A DNA stretch of 64,000 nt from DASYPQ01 sp036006425 (GTDB taxonomy: Bacteria > Planctomycetota > UBA1135 > GCA-002686595): positions 62,001 to 126,000 of the forward strand of contig DASYPQ010000014.1 in NCBI GenBank assembly GCA_036006425.1, in the 5' to 3' direction. The notes beneath the pieces were generated by a model that ran no database searches, had not been told where the DNA came from, and was given only the letters and a program-made list of their open reading frames with translations. Positions 25,924 through 34,444 of this stretch are shown here, piece after piece. Positions within the stretch are counted from its first letter, which is position 1. Each line of letters opens with the position of its first letter. A program made the translations under genes and the position numbers.

Positions 25924-26563
25924 GGTGCCTGGCTCCGTACGACGATCCGGCTTCACGCTGATCGAGCTCCTCGCGGTGCTCGTGATCCTCGGCATCCTGA
26001 TCGCGGTGCTCGTCCCGCGGCTCGTCGGCGCGACGGACGCGGCCAAGGCACGGCTGCAGCGCGCGACATTCGTCCAGTACGACGCCGCGCTCGGGGAGTA
26101 CGAGCACCAGTTCGGCGACTACCCGCCGAGCTCCTTCCTCGAGGAGTGGGGCCCGCCGCCCAACGACACGAACACGGGGTGCGAAGCGCTCGTCCTGTCG
26201 CTGTGGTCGCCGAAGTGGGCCGGGTCGACGATCCCGGCCGACCACCTCGTGAACACGGACGACGACCGCACGAAGAAGCCCCTCGCCAGCTTCCCGAAGC
26301 CCGATCTCCTCGAGCTCGCGGATTCCTGGGGCAATCCGATCGCCTACTTCCATCGCCGGGACTACGGGAAGAAAGAGAAGTACCTCACGAAGAACAACCT
26401 CACCGGCGAGGATTCCGAGGCGACGGTGATCGCGCGCAAGGACCCGGTGACCGGCCTCTACTACAACGCGAACCGTTACCAGCTGATCTCGGCCGGATTG
26501 GACGGGGAGTTCGGGACCGAGGACGACATCGGAAACTGGCCCGTGGCGACAGAACAACACTAG
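25910..26563 (+). CDS. GspG-like major pseudopilin
   Basis: A 217-residue class 1 prepilin. The leader ends RRSG before the FTLIELLAVLVILGILIAVLVPRLVG hydrophobic helix, with Glu at mature position 5. The C-terminal domain has the GspG-like DSWGNPIAYF strand and an acidic GLDGEFGTEDDIGNWP loop, the calcium-binding-type end of major pseudopilins. The GTG at 25910 overlaps the upstream stop; a GTG at 25925 is an alternative. The leader residues VPGSVR are encoded by a half-copy of the palindromic repeat end (25925-25941), see findings. Confidence 0.9.
   Translation: MRRSKVPGSVRRSGFTLIELLAVLVILGILIAVLVPRLVGATDAAKARLQRATFVQYDAALGEYEHQFGDYPPSSFLEEWGPPPNDTNTGCEALVLSLWSPKWAGSTIPADHLVNTDDDRTKKPLASFPKPDLLELADSWGNPIAYFHRRDYGKKEKYLTKNNLTGEDSEATVIARKDPVTGLYYNANRYQLISAGLDGEFGTEDDIGNWPVATEQH
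25924..25941. repeat. Half REP-like element at prepilin leader
   Basis: GGTGCCTGGCTCCGTACG closely matches the right end of the family A hairpin (CTGGCTCCGTAC) and of the family B hairpin at 33889-33901 (CTGGTTCCGTAC). No opposing arm is found. It lies over the stop of the TPR gene and the start of the GspG-like gene. Confidence 0.6.
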
Positions 26564-26580
26564 GTGGCGGGAGAGAGGGC

Positions 26581-27603
26581 GTGGAGCGGAAGCAGTCGAC
26601 GGGGAGCGCGACAGGCTTCACGCTGATCGAGCTCCTGCTCGTCATGGCGCTCATCGCGATGATGCTCGGGATCGGTCTCGGGATGTTCGCGCACCTCGAT
26701 CTCGGCGACCGCGTCGCCGTCGCGCTCGTCCAGGACGCGCTGCGCTCGGCGCAGAACTTCTCCGTCGCGCGCTCCGCTCCCGCGCGCGTCCGCATCGACG
26801 TGAAGACCGGCGCGATGCGCACCGAGGGCATGCTCGTCATCGGGACGTGGCACTTCGAGAGCCTGCCGCTGCGCGGCGCGTTCGGCGTCGAAGCCGCGCT
26901 CATCGGCGGGCACCTCGTCGACGACGGGTTCCAGGGGAAGGCGCTCTCGTTCGTCGGCGAGCCGCCGCGATCCAAGGTCGAGATCCCCGTGCAGAACGAC
27001 TCGTCGTGGAATCTCCGCGACGGTTTCGCGCTGCGCTGCGCGCTGCGCCCGCAGGGCACCGCCGGCGAGAACGGCGGCGCCGTCCTCTCGATCGGCGAGT
27101 CGCTCGGGATCGAGACGACCGGATCGGGCGGCGTCCGCGCGTGGATCGGCGCCGAGGTCACGGACGAACGCGGCGACGTCCGCCGCGGCGGGAAGATCCC
27201 GGTCGAATCGCCGGCCGGCGCGCTGCTCGGGGACCGCTGGTCGGTCGTCGAGCTCCAGTACGATCGCCGCGCGCTGCGCCTGCTCGTGAACGGCGCGCTC
27301 GCCGGCGAAGTCGAGGAGAACGCGCCGGTCTGGAAGGTCGACGCACCGATCGTCCTCTCGCCTTCGAACGCCCCGTGGCGCGGAGCGATCGACAGCCTCT
27401 CCGTCTCGGCGGTCGCCGCGCGCGAGGAGAGCCGCCTGCCGCGCGGAGCGACGTTCGCCGCCGGGACGCCGGCCGAGATCCTGTTCGCGCCCGGCGGCGG
27501 CCTCGACCGCGAGGCGCACAAGGAACCGGTCAAGCTCGCGATCGACCTCGAGGACGGCCGGCACATCCCCGTCCTCGTCAACCTGTTCGGGACGGTCCAA
27601 TGA
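26581..27603 (+). CDS. GspH-type minor pseudopilin with LamG-like domain
   Basis: A 340-residue prepilin: GTG start preceded by a GGAGAGAGG stretch, leader ending SATG, then FTLIELLLVMALIAMMLGIGLGMF. The proximal part resembles GspH (VQDALRSAQNFSVARSAPARVRID). Residues about 140-280 form a LamG/ConA-like module (DGFALRCALRPQ, GDRWSVVELQYDRRALRLLVNG, PIVLSPSNAPWRGAIDSLSVS). Lectin-like modules on minor pseudopilins are unusual and point to a tip with glycan-binding or adhesive function. The last A and the TG of its TGA form the ATG of the giant GspK gene (ATGA overlap). Confidence 0.85.
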   Translation: MERKQSTGSATGFTLIELLLVMALIAMMLGIGLGMFAHLDLGDRVAVALVQDALRSAQNFSVARSAPARVRIDVKTGAMRTEGMLVIGTWHFESLPLRGAFGVEAALIGGHLVDDGFQGKALSFVGEPPRSKVEIPVQNDSSWNLRDGFALRCALRPQGTAGENGGAVLSIGESLGIETTGSGGVRAWIGAEVTDERGDVRRGGKIPVESPAGALLGDRWSVVELQYDRRALRLLVNGALAGEVEENAPVWKVDAPIVLSPSNAPWRGAIDSLSVSAVAAREESRLPRGATFAAGTPAEILFAPGGGLDREAHKEPVKLAIDLEDGRHIPVLVNLFGTVQ

Positions 27604-30600
27604 GACGGCGCGAGGGATTCGCACTGCTCGTCGTGCTGCTCGTGCTCATCGCGCTGCTCATCCTGTCGGCGCCGTTCCTCCTCATGGCGCGCAACTCGGA
27701 TCGCGCGAGCGTCGAGCTGACCGACCGCGCGCGGGCGCGCCTCGGGCTCGATGCGGCCGCGCGGCACGGTCGCCTGCAGCTCGGCGAGAGCCATCCGGGC
27801 CTCGACCACACGCCGTACTACGACTCGAAGGAGGAAGTCACCGTCGACAACCACTTCGATCCGACGTTCCTCGACGCGAACGACGAGAAGGGGCTGATGT
27901 GGGACCTCGACGACGACGACGTCGCCGGACAGGTCGACTTGAACAGCGCGCCGCCGCAGATGATCGCGAACCTGATGGGCGTCAGCACGCGGTTCTCGCG
28001 CGCGATCAAGGAGAAGGAGAAGGAGGTCCCGCTCGGCTCGACGGCGAACCTCGCGCCCAGCGGCGTCGTATGGTCGGGCGGCGAGCTGCTGCGCTACACG
28101 ACGATCGCCGACAGCGCGCTCGTCGAGCCGTTGCGCGGCGTGCTCGGGCCCGCGAACGCGTCGGAGTGGCACGGCGGCCCGCTGCCGCCCGCTGCGCACG
28201 ACGCGGGGGCTCCCGTGATCGACCAGCGCGCGTTCGCGCCGGCGCTCTGGCGCATCGCCACGCGCGACGGCGACGTCCGCGCGTTCGACTCGAAGGAACG
28301 GCTGCGCGAAGCCGGCGGGTTCGCGCTCGCGGCCGCCGACGCCGCGCCGAAGACGCCGACGGGCGAGGTCGACGCGAAGGCCGCCGCGCGCGCGGTGCTC
28401 ACCGAGGACGCGCTGCGTCCCTTGTTCCTCCACGGCTCGATCCACGGCGGCGTGCGCGGCGGCGCCGTGTGGCAGTGCCCGGTGCGCATCGTCGACGCGA
28501 TCCAGGGCGGCAAGGACGGCATCGTGAAGGTCGCCCACCCGCGCTGGCTGAACCCCGGATCGACGGTGCAGATCACCGACGGGACGACGACGGAGCTCGC
28601 GCTCGTCCAGGAAGTGCGGAAGAGCGGCGAGGTCGTGCTCGACCGCATCCTCCAGGGCGACTACACGGCCGGGCTCGCGACGCTGCGCGTGCTCGCGCGC
28701 CGTCCCGTGAACCTGAACACGGCATCGAACGAGGTCCTCGCCGCGCTCTTCGCGAACCTCCAGGTCGTCGGACGCAACTCGCGCATCACGCGGGACGAGG
28801 CGGAGAAGCTCGCGACGCTCGTCGTCGAATCGCGCCCGCTCGAGGGCTTCGAGGATTTCCTGAAGCGCGTCGTGCTGCCGGCCGGCGGGATCGAGACGCT
28901 CCCGGCCGACGCGCCGATCGTGCCCACGGCGCTCTCCGGGCTCTCCGCCGGGAGCGGGTTCATCGATCCCGACGACGCGCTCGCGCTCTACATGAACGGC
29001 TTGAACGCGAACGACGTCGGGCTCGCGTACGCGACGATGCCGTACTCGTTCGTCACGCGCGACACGTACGACCTCGAGCTGCGCGCGACGGTCGACGCGC
29101 CGAGCGGCGTCGAGCGCTTCTCGCTCGTGCGCGAGGAGACCGACCTCGTCGTGCCGCAGCGCCAGCTCTTCGCGCTGTGGGCGCGGCAGGAGGACTTCGA
29201 CGAGGCGTTGCGGCTCGATCTCGAGGCGCCGTGGTGGATGACCGGGCCGAACGCGACGTCGCGCTACGACGGAGGATCCGTGCCGCCGTCGCGCCTGTGG
29301 GCGGGGATGGGGACCGCGGAAGGGAAGGCGTACCTGCCGGGCGTCACGGACATGTCCTCGTTCAAGGACCGCGCGTCGCCGCCGACGCCGGAGCACGTCT
29401 TCGCCTCGCGCGACGCGACCGGATGGATCCACCTCTGGCCGTCGCGCGTCGAGGAGTCGTCGCAGCGGCTGAAGGACCGCGTGATGCACTTCGACCACGA
29501 GACGCGCGATCCGGAAGGGCGCTACCTGCCCGACCAGGTCGTGACGCGTCCGACCGACGACGCGCAGATCGCGTGGACGTCGACGAGGTCGCCGCTGTGC
29601 AGGCCCGTCGCGTTCTCCCTGTGGGTGAAGCCGCGCGCGATCGCGGACTCGAAGCTGATCGACGTCGGCGGGACGAGCCACGACTCCGACCGCGTGTCGC
29701 TGCTCTTCGACGGGCCCGACCTCGTGTTCCGCATGGTGTCCGCGGGCGGCGACCACCCCGACACGCCCGAGAAGGAGTACGGCGAGGCGCGGTTCGCGAT
29801 CGCGAAGGGGAACAGTCCCGGCCTGCCGCTCGACGTCTGGAGCCACGTCGAGGTCGACGCGCGCGGGACGCGGCCGGACCAGATCCACATGCTCGTGAAC
29901 GGCCTCGCGCAGGGCGTCCGCACGCCGGGGCTGACGCGGCTCAGCACGAGCATCGGACAGAACGACGCCGTGATCCCGGTGGAGTCCGGCGAAGGCTTCC
30001 CGGCGCGCTGCACCGTGCGGATCGGGAACGAGCTCGTCGAAGTCGAGGTCGCGGGCAACCAGCTGCGCGCGACGCGGCACGAGACGGGTGCCGCGGCGGG
30101 TTTCGGCGGGCGCGTGGCGCGCGAGAAGTACTCGAGCCTGAAGACCGACGGCGTCGACCTGCCGGCGAACCTCGCCAACATCGCGACGGCGCATCCGGCG
30201 GGCACGCCGGTCGAGCTCGCGGGCTACAGCATGCCGCTCGAGTCGAGCATCTCGACGGGAAAAGGAACCCTCGCGGCGGACGTCGGGCCGTTCCGGGTCG
30301 CGGTGGTCACGGGCCTGGCGCGCACCAACGGACAGTTCTATCCGGGCGAAACCCTAGCCTGGGGGACTGGCTACGTCCTCGGCACGGGCATGGACGGTCT
30401 GAACAGCCAGGTCGGCGGTCTCGTCCTCAGTTGCGCCGACGACCTCAGTGTCCAGCCCCCGAACTTCATGTCCGCGTTCAGCACGACGGGCGGCTACGCG
30501 GCGGTCATCCAAACTGCTGCCATCGATGGTGGGCAGGTGGTCAAGACGACCAGCGGCACCCCGATCGGCGGTGTCGAGATCATCCGCTACAGCGGCTGGA

Positions 30601-32702
30601 CGGGGACGACGCTGAACATCGCGGCGCGCGGCGACGTCGTGCAGTCGGAACTTCCCGACCTGGCCGGGCTCCAAGGGAACACCGCGAACGTCATCGGCGG
30701 AGGGCGCCGTGCGTTCACCGTCCAGTGGATCTACCCGCCGGACAACTTGGACATGCGCTGGCGCGTGTACGTCGTGCCGATCTCCATCCCGGTCACGAAC
30801 GGCAGCGGGCTCCAGATGACGCCGCCCGCGGACAAGGCGCACTCGCGCGTGCTCCAGATCACGCACGTGCAGGACGCCGAGAACACGGAGTGGGTGCGCT
30901 ACGACCACTTCTCAACTTCCGGATCGCAGTTCGTGCGCGACGATCCCGACGCTTTGGGCGCCGTCTACAACCGCATCGTTTTCCCACACGATTTGCCGAA
31001 TCACTTCGCGCCGCCGCCTCCTCCTCCTCCGCCGCCTCCGGCTCCGCCGGAGCCCGCCGCTCCGCAGACGAACGGCGGATCCCAGTGGCTCCCCGATCTC
31101 GGCGTCGACGAGAACCAGGGCAAGAACCCGAAGTACTACTTCAGCGCCTCGATCTCCGACGAGCTGCAGTTCCGCGGCGTGATGGGGACGCACGCGCACA
31201 CGCACACGGCCGGAACCGTCGTGCTCCCGGTCTTCAACGTCTCGGAGCGGGACATCGACGCGGGCCGGCCGGGCTCGCTCGACGCCGCGTTCCTCTTCGG
31301 CCCGACCTTCGACCACCTCGGCTGGCCGGTGCACGTGGCACGCGCGCACGTGCCGGCCGACCTCGTCGGAATACGTCGGTGGAAGCAGCAGGATCCGACG
31401 CACCTCGTCGCGCTCGCCGACAATGAAGATGTGAGGCAAAAGCCGATCTACCTCCAGAACTCGGTGTTCGTCGCGCTCCAGGACAAGGCCCCCGAGCCGA
31501 TCGTTCCCGGCACGGTCGGCGGCGCGAATCTCAACATCGTCGACACGCGCGCGATCGCGCGCCTCACGTGCTTCCCCTCCGGCGAGCGCCCGCGGCTCGT
31601 CGGCACGATGGCCGTCGGCGGGGGATTCGACGGCGGGCAGAGCGGCGCCGTGCCCTCGGCCGTCGTCGACGAGATCGTCTTCGGCAACGCGGAGCTCCCG
31701 CTCCACACGCCGAACGTCGACGCCGAGTCGATGGCCGGAGCGAGCTTCGTCCTGTCGACCGACCTCGCCGAGATGGGCACGTCGATGCGCGTCTTCTCGA
31801 ACTCGGTGCGCATCGCGGGCGGCGACCACGGGGAGAACTACGAGTTCCTCACCGAGACGCCCGACGACGCAGGCCTGATGCGGATCGGCAGCGAGATCGT
31901 GTGCTACGACCAGCGCGATCCCGCGACCGGCCAGATCAACCTCGCGACGAGCGGCCGCGGGCTCCTCGGGACGCGCCCGCAGCCGCACCAGATCCAGGAG
32001 CCCGTCGCATTCCTCGAGAACCGCATCGTGAGCTTCCTCGCCGCCGGTCTCGGCCCGACCGACGCGTCGATCCAGCTCGCGAACGTCCAGGATTTCCCGA
32101 GCGAAGGCACCGTGATCATCGGGACCGAGCTCATCCACTACACGCGCATCCACAGCGGCGCGCTCGAGATGCCGCGCGCGTCGTCGCAACCCGGCCGCAT
32201 GGACCACAAGGGCGACGGGCTCTTCCGCGGCCGCTACGGCACCGCGCCGGCCGCGCACGCGCAGGGCGACCCCGTCATCCTGTTCCCGTTCCGCTACTGG
32301 GATCGCTGGCAGAGCCGCGCGGACGCGCCGGAGCTCGCGTACTTCACGCTCTCGCTCGACCAGCCCGCGGCCTACTGGGACGCGTGCTTCTTCGACAAGG
32401 AGGACGCGGAGTCGTGCCAGATCGGCGTGCTCGCGCGCGTCGAACCCGACGCGCCCTGGGACGCCGACCCCGACGCCGATCCGCGGCTGCGTCTGTACTG
32501 GAAGGGCGACGCCGACGGGAAGCCGATCCCGATCGGCCGGCAGTCGGACCGGATCGACTGGCGCGTGTTCGTGAAGTACGCGCCGGGCGCCTTCGACGCG
32601 ACGACCGGCCTCGCGCACGGCTGGAAGCAGACGCCGACGCTCAAGAAGTTCGGCGCGTTCTACTTCGGACCGGGGATGGTCCTCTCGAGCGTGGAGCGCT
32701 GA
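27600..32702 (+). CDS. Giant GspK-like minor pseudopilin with LamG and repeated beta modules
   Basis: A 1,700-residue protein, about five times the size of GspK. The N-terminus MRRREGFALLVVLLVLIALL is prepilin-like with a phenylalanine after Gly; the canonical Glu5 is missing, as is usual for GspK. Two GspK-type hairpin motifs occur: VDLNSAPPQMI (about 112) and VNLNTASNEVL (about 370). Residues about 660-780 are LamG-like (VAFSLWVKPRAI ... VNGLAQGVRT). Downstream are several copies of a small beta module (RIGNELVEVEV; MRIGSEIVCYD...GRGLLGTR; IIGTELIHYTR...RGRYGTA) and a polyproline run near residue 1140. It overlaps the next gene by one base. I infer the tip subunit of a surface-exposed pseudopilus. 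Confidence 0.82.
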   Translation: MRRREGFALLVVLLVLIALLILSAPFLLMARNSDRASVELTDRARARLGLDAAARHGRLQLGESHPGLDHTPYYDSKEEVTVDNHFDPTFLDANDEKGLMWDLDDDDVAGQVDLNSAPPQMIANLMGVSTRFSRAIKEKEKEVPLGSTANLAPSGVVWSGGELLRYTTIADSALVEPLRGVLGPANASEWHGGPLPPAAHDAGAPVIDQRAFAPALWRIATRDGDVRAFDSKERLREAGGFALAAADAAPKTPTGEVDAKAAARAVLTEDALRPLFLHGSIHGGVRGGAVWQCPVRIVDAIQGGKDGIVKVAHPRWLNPGSTVQITDGTTTELALVQEVRKSGEVVLDRILQGDYTAGLATLRVLARRPVNLNTASNEVLAALFANLQVVGRNSRITRDEAEKLATLVVESRPLEGFEDFLKRVVLPAGGIETLPADAPIVPTALSGLSAGSGFIDPDDALALYMNGLNANDVGLAYATMPYSFVTRDTYDLELRATVDAPSGVERFSLVREETDLVVPQRQLFALWARQEDFDEALRLDLEAPWWMTGPNATSRYDGGSVPPSRLWAGMGTAEGKAYLPGVTDMSSFKDRASPPTPEHVFASRDATGWIHLWPSRVEESSQRLKDRVMHFDHETRDPEGRYLPDQVVTRPTDDAQIAWTSTRSPLCRPVAFSLWVKPRAIADSKLIDVGGTSHDSDRVSLLFDGPDLVFRMVSAGGDHPDTPEKEYGEARFAIAKGNSPGLPLDVWSHVEVDARGTRPDQIHMLVNGLAQGVRTPGLTRLSTSIGQNDAVIPVESGEGFPARCTVRIGNELVEVEVAGNQLRATRHETGAAAGFGGRVAREKYSSLKTDGVDLPANLANIATAHPAGTPVELAGYSMPLESSISTGKGTLAADVGPFRVAVVTGLARTNGQFYPGETLAWGTGYVLGTGMDGLNSQVGGLVLSCADDLSVQPPNFMSAFSTTGGYAAVIQTAAIDGGQVVKTTSGTPIGGVEIIRYSGWTGTTLNIAARGDVVQSELPDLAGLQGNTANVIGGGRRAFTVQWIYPPDNLDMRWRVYVVPISIPVTNGSGLQMTPPADKAHSRVLQITHVQDAENTEWVRYDHFSTSGSQFVRDDPDALGAVYNRIVFPHDLPNHFAPPPPPPPPPPAPPEPAAPQTNGGSQWLPDLGVDENQGKNPKYYFSASISDELQFRGVMGTHAHTHTAGTVVLPVFNVSERDIDAGRPGSLDAAFLFGPTFDHLGWPVHVARAHVPADLVGIRRWKQQDPTHLVALADNEDVRQKPIYLQNSVFVALQDKAPEPIVPGTVGGANLNIVDTRAIARLTCFPSGERPRLVGTMAVGGGFDGGQSGAVPSAVVDEIVFGNAELPLHTPNVDAESMAGASFVLSTDLAEMGTSMRVFSNSVRIAGGDHGENYEFLTETPDDAGLMRIGSEIVCYDQRDPATGQINLATSGRGLLGTRPQPHQIQEPVAFLENRIVSFLAAGLGPTDASIQLANVQDFPSEGTVIIGTELIHYTRIHSGALEMPRASSQPGRMDHKGDGLFRGRYGTAPAAHAQGDPVILFPFRYWDRWQSRADAPELAYFTLSLDQPAAYWDACFFDKEDAESCQIGVLARVEPDAPWDADPDADPRLRLYWKGDADGKPIPIGRQSDRIDWRVFVKYAPGAFDATTGLAHGWKQTPTLKKFGAFYFGPGMVLSSVER

Positions 32703-33802
32703 TGCAGACCACCCGTCGATCCGGCGTGACGCTCGTCGAGCTCCTGCTCGCCGTCGGGATCTTCGCGTTCCTCGCGGTCGCGGTGTTCCAGATCCTCGAC
32801 CGGTCGCTCGCGCTGTGGCGGCGCGCCGAGACGCGGCGGAGCCTGCTCGCGCAGGCCTCGATCGTCTCCGATCTCCTCGCGCGTGACCTCGTCGGGCTCG
32901 AAGGCGGTCCGCGCGGCGACCTGCTCGCCGAGTGGATCAAGTTCGACACCGACGGCGACGGGATCGCCGACGCGAAGTGGCCGCGGCTGCGGTTCGTGCG
33001 GCAAGCTTCCGCCGCGGACGTCGGGCGGCTCGCCGCGGACGCGCGCGCCGAAGCCGACCAGGGCACGCCCGCGCCCGAGCTCGCGCTCCGCGCCGGCGAA
33101 GGGCTCGTCGAGGTCGTGTGGCTCGTCGTGCCCGCGTCGGTGACGGACAAGGACGCGCGCGCGGAAGGCGTGCTGTGGCGCGGCGAGCACCTCGTGACCG
33201 ACGCGACGGCGAAGTCCTTCTTCGCGCCCGACTTCTTCGGCCGCTCGAACCAGCCGCCCGCGGGAGCGATCGACGAGGTCGGCGGCGGGCTCCTCTGGAT
33301 GGGCGTCCTCTTCGCGACGCAGACGTCGATCGTCCACGACGGATGGAAGCTCGGGCCCGACCTCGACGCCGCGGCGACGTCGTGGGACGCCTGGGGACGC
33401 GCGCGTCCGGACCCGCAGACGCACCCGTGGAACGAGCCGGCGTCCGGGATGCCCGCCGTGCGCGGCCGCCCTCTCCTGCCCCGGCGCGTGCGCTTCGAGA
33501 TGGAGTTCGAGCGCGCGTCGGACCGCGCGCGGCGGACGACCGTCGCGACGCCGGTCGAGATCGGCGACACGGCGATCACGGTCGACGACGGCGAGAAGAT
33601 CCCGCGCGAGGAGGACGCCTTCGTCCTCGTGGAGTGGGAATGGATGCGCGTCGTCTCCGTCGACGGCAAGAACGTCACCGTGTCGCGCGGCGAGCGCGGG
33701 ACGAAAATCGCCGAGCACCCGCGCGGAGCGATGGTGCACTACGGCCAGCGGCTCGTGCGCGAGCTCCCGATCGCGACGTACAGGGAGGACTGGAACCTGT
33801 GA
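32702..33802 (+). CDS. GspJ-like minor pseudopilin
   Basis: A 366-residue prepilin: leader MQTTRRSG, then VTLVELLLAVGIFAFLAVAVF with Glu5. The body has an ALWRRAETRRSLLAQASIVSDLLARDLVGLEGG helix typical of GspJ and a C-terminal beta region. Residues about 280-345 contain one further copy of the beta module repeated in the giant GspK-like protein (EWMRVVSVDGKNVTVSRGERGT ... H-x-x-GAMVHYG). Its ATG overlaps the preceding TGA, and its own stop overlaps the GTG of the next prepilin, so the minor-pseudopilin genes are translationally chained. Confidence 0.85.
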   Translation: MQTTRRSGVTLVELLLAVGIFAFLAVAVFQILDRSLALWRRAETRRSLLAQASIVSDLLARDLVGLEGGPRGDLLAEWIKFDTDGDGIADAKWPRLRFVRQASAADVGRLAADARAEADQGTPAPELALRAGEGLVEVVWLVVPASVTDKDARAEGVLWRGEHLVTDATAKSFFAPDFFGRSNQPPAGAIDEVGGGLLWMGVLFATQTSIVHDGWKLGPDLDAAATSWDAWGRARPDPQTHPWNEPASGMPAVRGRPLLPRRVRFEMEFERASDRARRTTVATPVEIGDTAITVDDGEKIPREEDAFVLVEWEWMRVVSVDGKNVTVSRGERGTKIAEHPRGAMVHYGQRLVRELPIATYREDWNL

Positions 33803-34398
33803 ACGTACGGTACCTGGTTCGTTTTCTCGCACCTCGCGTCGCGTCGCCGCGGCGCGCGGGGTCGTTGCTCGAGGTGCGAGAAAACGTACCTGGTTCCGTA
33901 CGCTCCGGCTTCACGATCATCGAGGTGCTCATCGCCCTCGCGATCCTCGTCTTCGGCATGACGGCGGTCATCGGCATGCTCACGTTCGGCGCGGCGCTCA
34001 CGCGCACGTCGCTCCTGCGCACGTCGGCGGCCTCGGCGATGCAAGCGGTCGTCGCCGACCTCGAGGAGACGCTGTTCCCGCCCGTCCGCACCGGTCAATC
34101 GGGCGCGTCCGAGACCGAAGCCGGCCCGCCCGAGGAGGTGAAGGATCGCCCGCTCCCGAGCATGCCCGACGTCGTCTACTCCGCCCGCGCGCGCGAGAAC
34201 CCGGACCGTCCGCTCGAGTACCGCGTCGACGTCGAGATGTCGTGGAAGGCCGCCGGCGTGCGCCGCGAGACGAGTTTCTCGACGATCCTCGTCCGCGAGA
34301 CGCCCTTCGGCGAGCGTCTCCGGCGCCTCGTCGTCGAAGGCGGAGCGGACAAGCTCCTGGTCGCGCCCCCGCCCTCCCCAGCATCGCAGCCGCGCTGA
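33799..34398 (+). CDS. GspI/PilV-like minor pseudopilin with repeat-derived leader
   Basis: A 199-residue prepilin; the mature start is FTIIEVLIALAILVFGMTAVIGML after RSG, with Glu5. The body is short and GspI-like. The GTG at 33799 overlaps the upstream stop (GTGA) and has GGAGG 10 bases upstream. It gives an unusually long 38-residue leader because a 97-bp palindromic element (33805-33901) lies in frame inside it. A GTG at 33874 within the right arm would give a 13-residue leader (MRENVPGSVRSG). Either way part of the leader is repeat-encoded. Confidence 0.82.
   Translation: MNVRYLVRFLAPRVASPRRAGSLLEVRENVPGSVRSGFTIIEVLIALAILVFGMTAVIGMLTFGAALTRTSLLRTSAASAMQAVVADLEETLFPPVRTGQSGASETEAGPPEEVKDRPLPSMPDVVYSARARENPDRPLEYRVDVEMSWKAAGVRRETSFSTILVRETPFGERLRRLVVEGGADKLLVAPPPSPASQPR
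33805..33901. repeat. Palindromic REP-like element, family B, copy 1
   Basis: Arms 33805-33836 and 33870-33901 pair at 29 of 32 positions (GTACGGTACCTGGTTCGTTT and on) around a 33-base GC-rich centre. The 17-base core CGTTTTCTCGCACCTCG is perfectly complementary. The same family occurs at 54498-54588. The element reads open in frame through a prepilin leader. Confidence 0.88.
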
Positions 34399-34444
34399 AC
34401 ATTTGCCAAGGGCACGGTCATCGTCGAGAGTGAGGAACCGAACC

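Noticed and set aside
26400..30194. 1,264-codon minus-strand frame opposite the GspH- and GspK-like genes
   Set aside because: Low-complexity Arg/Asp/Val-rich antisense translation; the plus strand has prepilin and LamG signatures and overlapping start/stop codons.
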